Shown here piece by piece: positions 29,201 to 37,320 of a stretch of 64,000 nucleotides of DNA. Made by a program: the position numbers and the translations under genes. Each line of letters starts with the position of its first letter. Position 1 is the first letter of the stretch. A model generated the notes under the pieces. That model ran no database searches and had not been told where the DNA came from. It saw nothing but the letters and a program-made list of their open reading frames with translations. Source of the DNA: Vigna angularis (lineage: Eukaryota > Streptophyta > Magnoliopsida > Fabales > Fabaceae); the NCBI RefSeq assembly GCF_016808095.1, contig NC_068979.1, positions 28,353,960 to 28,417,959 on the forward strand, given 5' to 3'.

Positions 29201-32200
29201 AAGACTCCAATACACCATTTGCTTCCTCTCTATCTAACATAAACATGCACATGCTGTAAAGTGATATATGAAGCAGTAAGAAATTGGCATTCATTTTATG
29301 CTGAAATAACAAAATTAAAATAATGGGTACTGGAAAGATCCATCTGCACTCGTCTCCAGGAAGCTACAGTTTTTCTATTCAAATTAAAAGCACAGCATTT
29401 AAAATAGCAAAAGAAATTAGAAACCGAATCTGCAGAAAGCCAGTCAGATGCTACTAAGCAAAATGAAGGCAAAAATGAACAAGAGCATCGAGAAGAGTAA
29501 AAAATGGTATACCTGCTGTTCTGTCATCTGAAGAAAAGCAATAGTATAGTACACCAATTCTCTGATATTACCCCCAACCACCTATAGAAGTGAAAACCAC
29601 AGATCAAAGCAACCGTACAATAGACCAGAATCAGCAAAAAAAATATAGCAAGAATACTCTGAACCAAACCTTTCTCAGTCTTGTATTACCCACAATAGTC
29701 AACATGAGTTCAAAGAGCTGCAAATAAAAAAAAATAGATGAAAAATGATAATTCAAAAGTTATCATAAAGTAACAAACTAACAGAAAAGAAATTTTATAA
29801 TTCTGAGGTATATAGAGACTACAGAAGGTCATCCAGTTGACTGGATCAGTTATCACAACCTGACAGTGACAGCTGCAATAAACTACTCTAACAGAATACA
29901 ACCATAATGATGATTGTAACTGACTAACAATGCAAACCACAGCCAGTTGATTACTTAGAAGTCTATAATTATAACTTTCAACATTTTCCATACAATTCAG
30001 CAAAAACAGCTATAAAACACTCATAAAAGGTATAAATCCAACAAAGAGGTTCCTTTTCATGAATAAACTGATGAAGCCACAATACTAATTAATAAAAAAA
30101 AGGCTTATTTTCATTGCAGTGACTGCTGTATCCCCCTTGGATTCAGGTGACCAGTTTAATATAGGTATCCTCCTTGCCAAATAACAAGCTAAAGGAGACC
30201 ACCAAAAGTCAGTCAGTTAACTTTGACATAAAAATACATTGAGCAGAATATTGTCATTTTATGCAATATAAAATAATCAACATGAGAAACTGCTGGCTGC
30301 TATCCTCACCTGGATAACAAATGAATCAAGGCTTTTCTCTGAACCATCAGAATCATATCTTCCATCATATGAATCTTCAGTTCCTTCAATAGCAGCTTTC
30401 TCATAAACTCTCAAAGAAGAGACAAATGTATTCCACAGAGGTCCTAGTATAACTACAGGGAAAAACCTCTCGTAAACAAATAAGTCAAAGAACTAAAAAC
30501 AAATGCCTAGAAGCTCAACTTAGGGGAAAACATACCCTCAAATTCACTTTTAAAGAGACTTGAAAAATTTTGAATGAACTGATTCAAGCACTTCAAAACC
30601 TTGACAAAGAAAAATACAACATCATGTTACTACATAGGAAAGATATGCATGTATGTGTGCTTGTATACTATACATACACACAAGATACATGAATATAACT
30701 ATATATAAACACATATAGATAGATTAACCTCCATTTTGATACTCCAATCATCGGGATTTTCAGATTGAACTGGAATTTCTAGAATAGACGAGAATTGGCC
30801 CATCCATGGTTTAACCAAAGGAGCTATCAGAGAACTTGTTTCTGCCTAAACAGAATACTTTGATCTGTTAATAGTTTAAAAGAAAAATACACTAACCCAA
30901 CAATCCACTCAAACAGTTCACAGTCACTTAAGTGACAAAATACCTTGTAGACACCACTCATTGTCCCCAGCATAGATGTACAAGAATAGATTATAGAAAG
31001 GGCCTTTGATCGAATGTATGTGTCATATTTCTGAATGGCAACAAGAAAATAAGAAATATGTTTTTGGTCAGACAAAAGAGACTCAGTTCACCATAGAAAC
31101 CAAAAAAAAAAGTGGTAATTTGCCTTTATTTTCTTCGTTTTTTAAATTGAAGAATTTAAAGATTTAGAAAAGTATTTAAATGAGTTATCAAAAAATTAAC
31201 AAAAGGAAAGTATTTCAATTTTACTTCAAAAACATCCACTGACATAATGGAAAAATCTTTTTACAAACGAAAATTGACAACTAATATGCAAAATATAGGT
31301 AAAAAGGACTTCTTAATTCCAATAATATGCTCTTTTCCTTTTTGATGTTGAAAGTTAAGACATCGCAATAATGGAGATAATGTAGGATAAAGATATAACG
31401 TCAACTTTTGATAATGAATAACTCCTTTCCAGACTTTTTGCATAGCCAATTTAGTTCAGAAAGATATACAAAATACAACCTGGGGAGATGATACAATTGT
31501 CAGCAAACTCGGGAAGAGAGCAGGTATTAATGTTGGAACCATTTTATCATCCAAGTCCGCAGAGAGAAGAGTCAAGCATCTCATAGCGCCATGCACTAGA
31601 ATAAAATTATTAAAAGACAAATAATAAATCTAATTAACATATTGAAATTCCATAAAATTGTAAACCCAAATATGGTACAATTATTGATCATAAAATTATT
31701 TCCAGAAAACCCAATAGAGAAAGTAAATGAATCAACTAGTAGCCAGCATGAAAGAAAATCATCAAGCAAACCATTTACAATTCAGGGATATAAACTGCTC
31801 ATACCATAAATGTTTGGTCTCTACTATACAAAAATGGAGTGCTTGGTACAGCCAAGGCTTTTTCCAAATCATTTACACATACAAAATCCCAAAAATCAAC
31901 TCAAACAAAAATGCTTACCTCCATTCAAGTTGGCTTGGTTATTGATCAAATTTAGAAGAAATGGTAACAAATCTGGCCATAACTCTGGCCAGTCATGCAC
32001 TGCAATGGATGCAACAGCCATACCAATGGCCGTGCAAATTTTTCTATGAGGATCATCCAATGCCAATAGAAGCATTCTTCGGATGATTTCCTGGCAATGT
32101 AGCATACATTAGTTACCATAAAAAAATGACTAAGTAGTCAGTTCAATTAAATGGCCATACAGAAAATAAAATAAAAAACTAAGATTGGCATGGAACTACA

Positions 32201-35200
32201 AAAGGCTAATCAGTGATGTATAAACCTATCATTTAACATTCCAGAAATTCAGGTTCAGCAAACTAATATTATTTGGAGTGCTATATATGAGATCCACGAG
32301 CAAGACTTTGAACCCATAGTAAATAATAAGTCAAAAGGTCAGTCAAAAGGCATAGAAACCTTGCTATTACCCTCCATCCTTATCCAATAAAAGAGATATC
32401 CATCAGACCTAAAGCTCAATGGAGGGAAGACAAAGCAGCAGGTGGACAGCTTTGACAACAGATGTTTTTATGATAGTTTTTAGAGCTTATTCATGCTACT
32501 CTTTCTAACTTATGAGACAAAAAACAATAAAAATTGGTTTTTTGTTGCTTTTCATATTTTAAAAATTTGTCCAATTATCTTAATCTTCCACATTATTATT
32601 TAAAAATATATTTTCTATAAATAAACAACAATGAGCAATTCATCTTTTTAAGAGTAACTCAATGGTGACCTTTCTTTGAATCACCATTCACCACATTTGG
32701 ACACACTTTCTTGAAACAAAAGACTTGCAATAAAAGAAATCCACAAACTTAGAATTCTCCACCTACTATATGTCATAATCTAATGAGTCAATCGCTAAGA
32801 CAAATCAAGCTCCGATACCACTTTTCGATACTTCATGTTGGACGTGGTTTGGTTCTATTCTTTCATTTCCAATGCCACAAGTTGGACTTGGTTTATGTCC
32901 ATTTTACTTCTAAAATTGTGTTTGTATCTATAAATTTTGTGTTTGTATCTATAACATGTTTAGGTCCTAAAATTTTAAAATGTTTGGAAGTGGGATGGTG
33001 ATAAAGGTGCTGATAGAAACTTTTTTAGTTATTTAATTGTTATCACTTTTTTTTATGATGTGAGGCATCACTATGATCCTTGGCATCTCAGTTAAGTTGA
33101 CACCCTCAGGAACATCGATCATATGCCATCACATGCAAATATCATTGAAAACAAAAAAAAAAGATATAAAGAACTCATGGGGGACCCAACCAAAACCCAT
33201 GAACAAAAAAACAGGCCACCTATAAAGCTATACACAAGTTAAGAAGCGTTATACATAGGAAAAAGAAACCTTATGATAAAAGTCCAAACTTATAAAAGCT
33301 GACATAATTGTATACCATCTAAACACTTCTCTAGAAGACAGGCCTAAACTCACCAACTTATCAACACAATGATTTCCTTCCCAAACAAATATTTGACACC
33401 AACGACCTCTAATTTTTATCACTTTAACAACTTCTGTTTTGTAATTGTATGAACTTATTTATTGGAGTAGTTTGAACTTATATAGTAGTTATGCACCATT
33501 AAACTTAGCTATTGTAGAATAGTGGAGTTGTTGTTTTACTAGTTTGCTTAATCAAAATGTTGAACTATTGAATTGGTATTGCTATTTATGAGTATTAAAT
33601 ATTTTTTTCATACGAAGTAGACTCTAAATGATAGCCATGGGTACAACTGTAAGCTAGTTACAGTTGTTATAACTGCAAGTTTATTTTTTATCCTTGTGTT
33701 GTTATAAATAGTTGAGTCTTACCATTGAAATGTAAGTCCTTGTGCTCTCTCAATATAATGAAAGCAGTTCCTTCTTCTACTCTGTTGTTCTAATACAACC
33801 TAACCCCTGAATGGTGCCACAACTACTGGGACAGGAAGGCTCTATGAGTCTTAGGAGCAGCAAGCTCTGCTCTGCTAACCCATCACCACATGCAATTGAC
33901 TACTATGGGCTAGTCCTAGCACAATGGTGGATTGTGCCTTGACCAATTTAGTCGTGTGTTTGAATCTGCAAACAGCCTATTTGCAACATCAAGGGTAAGA
34001 CTGCATAACCATTACAGAGTGAGAAGCCTTCTGGCACTGGTGTACAATAATTAATTTTTATTAAAACAATAAAAAATGATTGAGTTAGACTTTTCAATAA
34101 ACAATAAACATAGAAAGTATGGATTGTAGAAAATAGAAAGGAAAATGCAGAATAGCTATGGAATGCTATATCCTGCTCAAGCCCAATCCAAGCTTTCTAG
34201 TCTGTAACTTATAACCACCTCCAACTTTGCACACCTCCTTCTGGACCTCACTCACACTTCCACATGGCATAACAGCCTCTCCTTCTGCTTCTTCTTCACA
34301 TATTGGGTTCAAAGATGTCATCAGTTTCTATATATTTAAATCTCAACTAAAACAAGCTCAGAATATTTTTCAAAAATACCTTTTAGAAATCCACTTACCA
34401 ATAATACTCAATAGAAATAAATGCATATTTACCTTTTCATCAGTAGAGATAACAGGAGGTTCAAAAGTGTCCTCACCCTCCTGCCAATGCTTTTTAACTA
34501 ACTGCTTAATAAGGACAGCAGCTAAGTACAACAAGGTTAAGTTATACAAGTTCCCAATAAACGGAAGAAGGAAAATAAATAATTTACTGGTACAAATATT
34601 GGAGTTGTAATCCTAGTAAAGTTTTTCAAATGTGAATGGAAAAAAGGAATAGATAAGAAAGCATAAGACGTGTTAATCCTAAAGGACAAAGGGGGCATTT
34701 AAGAAAATACTAATTTCTTTAAGAAAAAGAATGAAAGATAGAAGGAAATATTTTGGCTCTGAATAAAAGTGCAGAACATGTGATCATTATGAAATAGGAT
34801 ATCTGACGCAGTCCCACCGCGAGCTCCTTGTTTGCAGTAACTTTTGATAATGCACTGCCAAAACCTTCAGGGCAATTTAACATTCGAAATTAACATAGAA
34901 AAATCATGATTGAGCGGTATTGAGAATTTTTGTCAAATAAAAACAGTAGTGAATGAGCACCCCAAGTTATGTTCTTCATCTCCATGGCCAAGCTAAAGAA
35001 ATGTATACATATTACAAAAGTAGATCAAGCCAAACAAAAAACATGTTTCACTAAAATCAATGAAGCATATAAGTCCCATTTAAGTATGAAAATACAACTT
35101 CCATTTACGAATGACAACTTTCAAGCCAATACAAGATTGAGGCATAACATCATTGTCATAAGTTCACGCTCAACAAGCTACCACCCCAGTGAATATCCTC

Positions 35201-35677
35201 ATTTCCTTGTTACATGCTTATGCAGATGCCTCCACCCTCTAAATACCATAAACCACTCCTCCTCTCATCTTTTTAGTCACACACTAAAAAAAAAAACAAC
35301 AGCATTGTCAAACAAACTCAATTTCCGAAACCCATTACCCCCTCAAGTCCTCAACTGAAAAACACTCACTCCCACGCTACCACCACACCACATAAACAGC
35401 AAGCATAACATCTAACAAACAACCCACCACAATCGCTCTTGTCTTCGAAAAGAAAAGAAAACAAAAACAGTCCAACCTAGACACTCCATAAGGTTTTCAC
35501 ACCACAGAGCAAAATCCGCATTCAATTAGGTTGCAGGCGATGAAAATTAAAATGATGAAGAAAACCTGGTTGGCGAGAGGCCTGATCGAGGGATGCTTCG
35601 GCGAAACATCGAACCTCGGGGTTGGGGTCGAGTGTGGCAGACAAACAATTGAGTAGCCATTGCTGATCTTGATCCAT
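5239..35677 (-). CDS. IPO9: Importin-9 (karyopherin beta family), complete, 33 coding exons
   Basis: A nuclear import receptor of the importin-beta superfamily; relatives bind RanGTP through an N-terminal domain and carry basic cargo such as histones and ribosomal proteins into the nucleus. I assembled 33 exons totalling 3069 nt, in frame throughout, giving 1022 residues plus stop, which is the usual length for plant importin-9. The start [20 protein letters not shown] is the typical family N-terminus. Exon 4 carries [20 protein letters not shown] followed by [14 protein letters not shown], a classic HEAT-repeat segment. Exon 28 has a basic TTRSKAKS stretch. Exons 29-30 (residues 896-960) carry the acidic run around [15 protein letters not shown], and the protein ends MILKR. 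Nothing is truncated; the 30-kb span comes from transposon-filled introns 3, 12, 13, 20, 24 and 28. Intron 2 is AT-AC and intron 22 is GC-AG. Identification rests on recalled family sequence and is very secure; exon edges rest on consensus and frame. Confidence 0.95.
6008..7049. other. Importin-9 intron 28, part nearest exon 29
   Basis: A stretch at about 6465-6885 is open in two overlapping minus frames but resembles no known protein. The sequence around 6690-6900 has the look of a dispersed repeat (GAAAGATGGTGTGATTTGAG). An ATT-rich microsatellite begins near 6948. Confidence 0.4.
6948..7065. repeat. (ATT)n/(AAT)n microsatellite
   Basis: Interrupted ATT repeats with occasional GATATT and ACTATT variants, about 115 bp. 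It abuts the broken end of the gypsy reverse-transcriptase fragment, which stops at this tract. Confidence 0.85.
7066..10171 (-). mobile_element. Degenerate Ty3/gypsy retrotransposon, gag to RT, interrupted by a hAT-like element
   Basis: Reading the minus strand: gag at about 10160-9428 ([34 protein letters not shown]), a zinc knuckle [14 protein letters not shown] near 8089-8048, an aspartic protease with [10 protein letters not shown] at 7907-7662, then reverse transcriptase in two shifted frames (VRPYRYP at about 7285, [11 protein letters not shown] at about 7190, DKFPIPVI at about 7110). It lacks the rest of RT, RNase H and integrase. A CTAACA-type LTR end followed by TTTGGT lies at 10171. 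Stops and frameshifts show that it is dead. Confidence 0.85.
8357..9419. mobile_element. Non-autonomous hAT-like DNA transposon nested in gypsy gag
   Basis: The ends are inverted: CAAAGGTTGTTAAACTC on the left, and on the right the reverse complement of CAAGGTTATCAAACTC. An exact 8-bp direct repeat CTTACATC flanks it at 8349-8356 and 9420-9427; an 8-bp target duplication and CA-starting ends are hallmarks of the hAT superfamily. Subterminal ACTCG/GAGTT motifs recur near both ends. No transposase (including the hAT dimerisation region) is encoded, so it would need a helper. Removing it rejoins the gag reading through [11 protein letters not shown]. Confidence 0.8.
10172..10946 (-). mobile_element. 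LTR and leader-like sequence between two retroelement ends
   Basis: The sequence lies between the gypsy LTR end (10171) and the primer-binding site at 10947-10957, so it should include the gypsy 5' LTR and the leader of a second element. Boundaries could not be set. Short open frames here match no protein I know. Confidence 0.4.
10947..11139 (-). mobile_element. LTR with initiator-Met primer-binding site, minus orientation
   Basis: The reverse complement shows an LTR starting TGTTGTTAGTTGG at 11139, a CTATATATAG promoter motif near 11020, an AATAAAAATC polyadenylation-type motif, and then TTGGTATCAGAG, the standard plant primer site complementary to initiator tRNA-Met (TGGTATCAGAG at 10957-10947). 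The TA rather than CA at the LTR end suggests mutation. Confidence 0.65.
11140..11509. other. Importin-9 intron 28, part nearest exon 28
   Basis: Contains a degenerate LTR-like segment on the plus strand (TGTTAGAGATATTT near 11228 to AATAAAACTTTGG near 11430). There are no coding remains, and the assignment is weak. Confidence 0.35.
12060..12350 (-). mobile_element. Diverged LTR relic in importin-9 intron 26
   Basis: AAGGGAACACTCTC followed by TTCACACAGGATGCAATTG resembles the matching part of the LTRs at 14536-14831 and 26096-26367, which have CTTCACACAGGATG in the same place. Ends are not preserved. Confidence 0.5.
14236..14325 (+). pseudogene. Ty1/copia reverse-transcriptase fragment
   Basis: About 30 codons read [20 protein letters not shown] then LPLGQKVVG, the conserved start of copia reverse transcriptase. 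The frame ends at once in a stop and nothing upstream or downstream continues it. It sits in importin-9 intron 24. Confidence 0.75.
14380..14503 (-). mobile_element. Partial LTR, same family as 23535-23715
   Basis: Shares the order AAACCCTAAAA, TACATAAATA(ATA)n AAAG and ATTACATTTCAACA with the LTR at 23535-23715. The other end is lost. Confidence 0.65.
14536..14831 (+). mobile_element. Solo LTR with 5-bp target duplication
   Basis: Begins TGATAGGATATG and ends GGAACCTAACA, bounded by CGTTG at 14531-14535 and 14832-14836. TG..CA ends with an exact 5-bp duplication indicate LTR-LTR recombination that removed the internal region. A related copy in the opposite orientation is at 26096-26367. Confidence 0.85.
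14868..15106 (-). mobile_element. Truncated TRIM element
   Basis: Matches the 3' LTR and interior of the complete TRIM at 27620-27995: AACTTTAAGC..TAAC, AGTCAATGTGA and CTCCAACA at 14981, then ATGGGTGG, ATAGCAGGTGG and GGATAAACT. The primer site is eroded and the 5' LTR is missing. Confidence 0.75.
15710..15797 (-). other. GC-AG intron (intron 22 of importin-9)
   Basis: The donor reads AAAG followed by GCAAGT and the acceptor is ATATGCAG. Joining at these points gives MLLK then NAPADVV in frame. A GC donor in an otherwise perfect AAG/GCAAGT context is the standard form of this minor class of U2 introns. No usable GT lies nearby that keeps the conserved sequence. Confidence 0.88.
16023..18199. 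other. Importin-9 intron 20, repeat relics
   Basis: 16500-17110 has recurring 'aggtccct' and 'ggactaaa' phrases (TCAAGTCCCTGAATTTT, TTCAAGGACTAACG) as found in Mutator-like inverted repeats. 17215-17330 resembles a decayed TRIM LTR (AAGGTTTGTATCCACTTATA). ATT/AAT-rich tracts lie at 17795-17920. No protein was recognised. Confidence 0.4.
18390..18520. repeat. Tandem duplication, 69-bp period
   Basis: AACTTCTCACCCCAATGATT with its following TATAAATTATA occurs at 18390 and again at 18459. The near-identity of the two copies suggests a fairly recent duplication inside importin-9 intron 19. Confidence 0.85.
19570..20906. other. Importin-9 intron 13, part nearest exon 14
   Basis: No gene was recognised. 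Three copies of an AAGAGTGGCT-centred 20-bp phrase (two with TGAGCCAAGAGTGGCT) lie between about 20050 and 20140. The 20190-20750 part is richer in GC and resembles a retroelement leader (AGCGGCCGCCATGGGCC near 20632). The short open frames have no family match. Confidence 0.4.
20907..21858 (-). pseudogene. Ty1/copia integrase to RT-start fragment, minus arm
   Basis: The minus strand reads HTPQPNG near 21845, then [15 protein letters not shown] (integrase end), [20 protein letters not shown] near 21500, and the linker and RT start [20 protein letters not shown] near 20980. Frames shift several times and the RT core is missing. It abuts a second copy in the opposite direction. Confidence 0.85.
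21859..22410 (+). pseudogene. Ty1/copia integrase tail to RT-start fragment, plus arm
   Basis: The plus strand reads [18 protein letters not shown], a proline-rich linker (near 22130), [17 protein letters not shown] and [18 protein letters not shown], stopping where the catalytic RT part would begin. It covers nearly the same domain interval as the minus arm beside it, with a different substitution pattern. Confidence 0.85.
22496..22681. repeat. 35-bp tandem repeat, about 5.3 copies
   Basis: Units begin at 22496, 22531, 22566, 22601 and 22636 with a partial at 22671. Each starts ATGATAAATA and contains CTTGACACAATATAATC or a close variant. The period is exact and only point changes distinguish the copies. 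It lies between copia fragments of opposite orientation. Confidence 0.93.
22690..23715 (-). mobile_element. Ty1/copia 5' end: LTR, primer site, leader and gag fragment
   Basis: LTR at 23715-23535 (TGTTGAAATGTAATG start, CTCTTCA end, 181 bp). A primer site TGGTATCAAGA follows at 23531-23521. After a leader, the minus strand reads the copia gag pattern [19 protein letters not shown] then [18 protein letters not shown], and a later [14 protein letters not shown] segment, with stops and a frameshift. It may be the 5' end of the same kind of element as the minus-arm pol fragment, separated by the plus arm and the 35-bp repeat. Confidence 0.8.
24461..24758 (-). mobile_element. LTR with primer site, copia-like
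   Basis: The minus strand runs from TGTTAGACAAATATAACC at 24758 to TTTCAACA at 24476 (283 bp), followed by TGGTACCAAGAGCC, a primer-binding-type sequence, at 24475-24462. No matching second LTR was noticed. Confidence 0.65.
24759..25358. other. Importin-9 intron 13, part nearest exon 13
   Basis: Several loosely repeated phrases around GTTAACA and GTGTCTCACAAG-like words occur between 24770 and 25080. No coding sequence was recognised. Confidence 0.4.
25639..25692 (+). repeat. 27-bp LTR repeat, two full units (5' LTR)
   Basis: Units GGATCTAATTATATCCCTG.. at 25639 and GGATCGGACTATAGCACTG.. at 25666, with a partial unit before them. They are homologous to the six-unit array in the 3' LTR. Confidence 0.85.
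26096..26367 (-). mobile_element. LTR nested in the copia element
   Basis: Reverse-oriented relative of the solo LTR at 14536-14831: the plus strand starts TGTTAGGAACCCAG, contains CTTCACACAGGATGTCAATG and ends ACATATCCTATCA. Flanking pentamers TATTG and TTACG do not match, so its insertion history is unclear. Confidence 0.75.
27246..27407 (+). repeat. 27-bp LTR minisatellite, six units (3' LTR)
   Basis: Units start at 27246, 27273, 27300, 27327, 27354 and 27381, typically GGATCTGATTATATCC..GAATAATAA, with a partial next unit. The repeat is a multiple of three, which creates an open frame that is not a gene. Confidence 0.9.
27620..27995 (-). mobile_element. Complete TRIM (terminal-repeat retrotransposon in miniature)
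   Basis: 5' LTR 27995-27876 and 3' LTR 27739-27620, both 120 bp, starting TGTTG and ending TTTTTAACA. Directly inside the 5' LTR is the primer site TGGTATCAGA (27875-27866), and directly before the 3' LTR is a polypurine tract GAGGGGGTG. The flanks ATAGC and ATAGG differ by one base, consistent with an old 5-bp duplication. Total 376 bp with no coding capacity. It lies in importin-9 intron 12. Confidence 0.9.
28100..28290. repeat. Imperfect ~66-bp duplication, LTR-like
   Basis: GTCTAGTCAGCACAGCTTGC and GTCTACTCAGCATAGCTGA begin similar segments, each followed by TGTGCAAG. ATCTATATAAATTCC then resembles an LTR promoter region. It could be a solo LTR with eroded ends. Confidence 0.45.
28742..29250. 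other. Importin-9 intron 11: LTR-like repeat region
   Basis: TGTTAGGTTTCTAAGTTAG at about 28742 and following CT-rich sequence with CCATTCGGTATTAG at 29070 and CCATTCAGTATTAG at 29016 look like a diverged LTR. No second end or primer site was found. Confidence 0.35.
29718..30309. other. Importin-9 intron 9
   Basis: AT-rich intron with no element recognised. A 97-codon minus frame running from exon 10 into it is an intron read-through and not a gene. Confidence 0.5.
32091..34432. other. Importin-9 intron 3
   Basis: An LTR-like segment at about 33640-33800 (GTTATAAATAGTTGAG, then CTCTCAATATAATGAAAG) sits on the plus strand. TTGTGTTTGTATCTATAA is duplicated 20-30 bp apart near 32920-32950. No protein remains were seen. 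Confidence 0.4.
34526..34802 (-). other. U12-type AT-AC intron (intron 2 of importin-9)
   Basis: The intron begins ATATCCTA directly after the CAG codon of VGLRQ and ends GTAC directly before TTAGCTGCT (LAAV). This matches the minor-spliceosome donor ATATCCTT at seven of eight positions. A branch-site-like TAACTTAAC (consensus TTCCTTAAC, seven of nine) lies about 10 nt from the acceptor, the short spacing expected of U12 introns. No GT-AG pair gives the conserved protein, and phase 0 is kept. Length is 277 nt. Confidence 0.9.
34865..35565. other. Importin-9 intron 1
   Basis: A 701-nt intron with GT-AG ends. A plus-strand frame of 129 codons at 34969-35358 has no family match and is taken as chance. 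Confidence 0.55.
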
Positions 35678-36355
35678 TAACGGAAAACCCTAAAGCACGA
35701 TGTAACGGCGACGTTAGTGGTTTGCGCTGCTTGCCACTTCACTGGGCTGCTTTTTCCCGCTCTGCTGAAGAAGGATATATACACACATGAGAGGCGTTTT
35801 CAAGTATTAGTAAAGAAGACTACTGAGCAGTGGCAGAAATGAAATTTTGTTAGTTGCTGCCTTGTGGATCTCTATTCCTCCATTTCATCAATAGTTAGCT
35901 CTTAATTTAAGGTGAAAAATCATGACTTAAATGTTTTATATATTAACAATTATTTTTGTCTATATATTCTTTTAATAAGTGAAAATAATATAAAATATTA
36001 AATTTATATACACGGCAGTGGCATAAATTAAATTTTTTTAGTTGTTGCTTTGTGCATATGTTAATCTTTCATTTTATTTACAGCTAAAATGTTAGTTTAA
36101 ACAAAGGAATTTAATTTCATTTTATGATTTAAATGTTTCATATATTAAATATTAAGCATATATTTTTTAATAATTAAAATAATATTAAATATTAAATTTC
36201 AATCAATAAACTACTTTAATAGTTTAATAATAATGTATTGATAAGCAGTTTTCCATTACTTTTATATCATGGGAATTAACATAGTATTGTTAAAAGTAAA
36301 CTCCACTAAAATGTAAACATGTAAAATTTATCGAGATGGCACACCATTGTTTGTA
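35678..36355 (-). promoter_or_regulatory. 5' leader and promoter region of importin-9
   Basis: Reading toward the gene, a TATATAT element lies at 35781-35775, about 100 bp before the ATG. A telo-box-type AAACCCTAA (plus strand, about 35685-35693) sits within 20 bp of the start codon. Telo-boxes in leaders are common in plant housekeeping and translation genes. The rest, to the Mutator-like element at 36356, is AT-rich with no recognised gene. Confidence 0.5.
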
Positions 36356-37311
36356 AGGCTTAATATTGGTTCCTATTTTTGTTAATTATTCGATACGAGA
36401 CTTAATTTTTTTAATGTTTAATATAATTTTTTAAATCATAATTTATGTTCAATTTGATCTTTTGACTAAGGATTATTAAATTATTAATGGCATAGTATTC
36501 AGGTCAGCTATCAAGAATGAGTTGTCACACGATAATGTTCACAATGGCTCACTCACATCATCATCTTGTCACATCATCATCTTGTCACATCATCATCATC
36601 TTTCCCAAATTAAAAACCCTAATTTCTCTAAGTTTTTGTGATTTAATGGAAAACAATCTGGGAGTTTCATTCATTGCAGATGGTTTTGCGTCAATAATGG
36701 AGTTTGAACAAGTTCAGTGGTGCGATTTGGGATTTTACAGGTTTTCGCGGAAGAGGCGCGTTATTTCGCGAATTGGGGGTTCATCGTGAATTGGGTTTTT
36801 TCGATTTGGGTTCTGTGATTTTGGGTTTTCTGCAGGTTCAATGATTTTGTGATTTTTGGGGTTTCACTTTGCAGATTCTCGTGAAGTTGGGGAGAAGATT
36901 AAGATGGTGAGATGTTGATGGTAGTTCTCATGGTGCATAAATATTTGGGCTTGCAGTTTGGGTATGATTCGTTGTAGTGAAATGTTTCTTTTGTAGATTG
37001 AGTTTCTTGGTTTATTCGTGGTGGCTTGTGTGGTTGCTAACGACAAAGCTCATGGTGGTCTGACGACGTGGAGAAGATGATGGAAGGAAAATTAGGGTTT
37101 CTAATTTAGGGAAGATGGTGATGATATGGCGAGATGTGTGACAGGTCATTCTATTTTATAAGTCATTCCGTTAACAATTTAAAAAGCGTCAGCAAAAATA
37201 ATCAAATTGAACATAAATTACGAAATTAAGAACTACATTGAACATTCGAAAAAAATGAGTCTCACATCAAACAAAGTTGACAAAAATAAGAACCAGCAAT
37301 GGTATTAAGCC
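36356..37311. mobile_element. Mutator-like element with long terminal inverted repeats
   Basis: The left end AGGCTTAATATTGG..CCTATTTTTGT runs about 120 bp to TTTATGTTCAATTTGATC. The right end, read in reverse, gives GGCTTAATACC..TTCTTATTTTTGT to the same TTTATGTTCAATTTGAT. Flanks TTGTTTGTA (36347-36355) and TTGTTTGGA (37312-37320) match at eight of nine bases, fitting the 9-bp duplication of Mutator elements. The interior holds a 90-codon plus frame and GC-richer sequence (about 36700-37080) but no transposase, so it is non-autonomous, possibly with captured host DNA. Confidence 0.8.
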
Positions 37312-37320
37312 TTGTTTGGA

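Larger units (their letters stand above)
5239..35677 (-). other. IPO9: Exon map of the importin-9 gene
   Basis: Coding exons in transcript order, high coordinate first: 35677-35566, 34864-34803, 34525-34433, 32090-31919, 31595-31480, 31030-30944, 30845-30729, 30599-30536, 30452-30310, 29717-29670, 29581-29513, 28449-28374, 25489-25359, 19569-19510, 19379-19310, 19198-19134, 19046-18985, 18919-18796, 18718-18661, 18312-18200, 16022-15945, 15860-15798, 15709-15614, 15517-15408, 13011-12822, 12637-12523, 11797-11685, 11587-11510, 6007-5942, 5860-5732, 5610-5554, 5460-5380, 5289-5239. Each junction was read from the reverse complement; all have GT-AG ends except the second intron (AT-AC) and the twenty-second (GC-AG). 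Codon phases match across every junction, which is a strong internal check on the model. Confidence 0.9.

Noticed and set aside
36517..36789. 90-codon frame in the Mutator-like element as a genuine gene
   Set aside because: No domain recognised; kept only as possible captured sequence.
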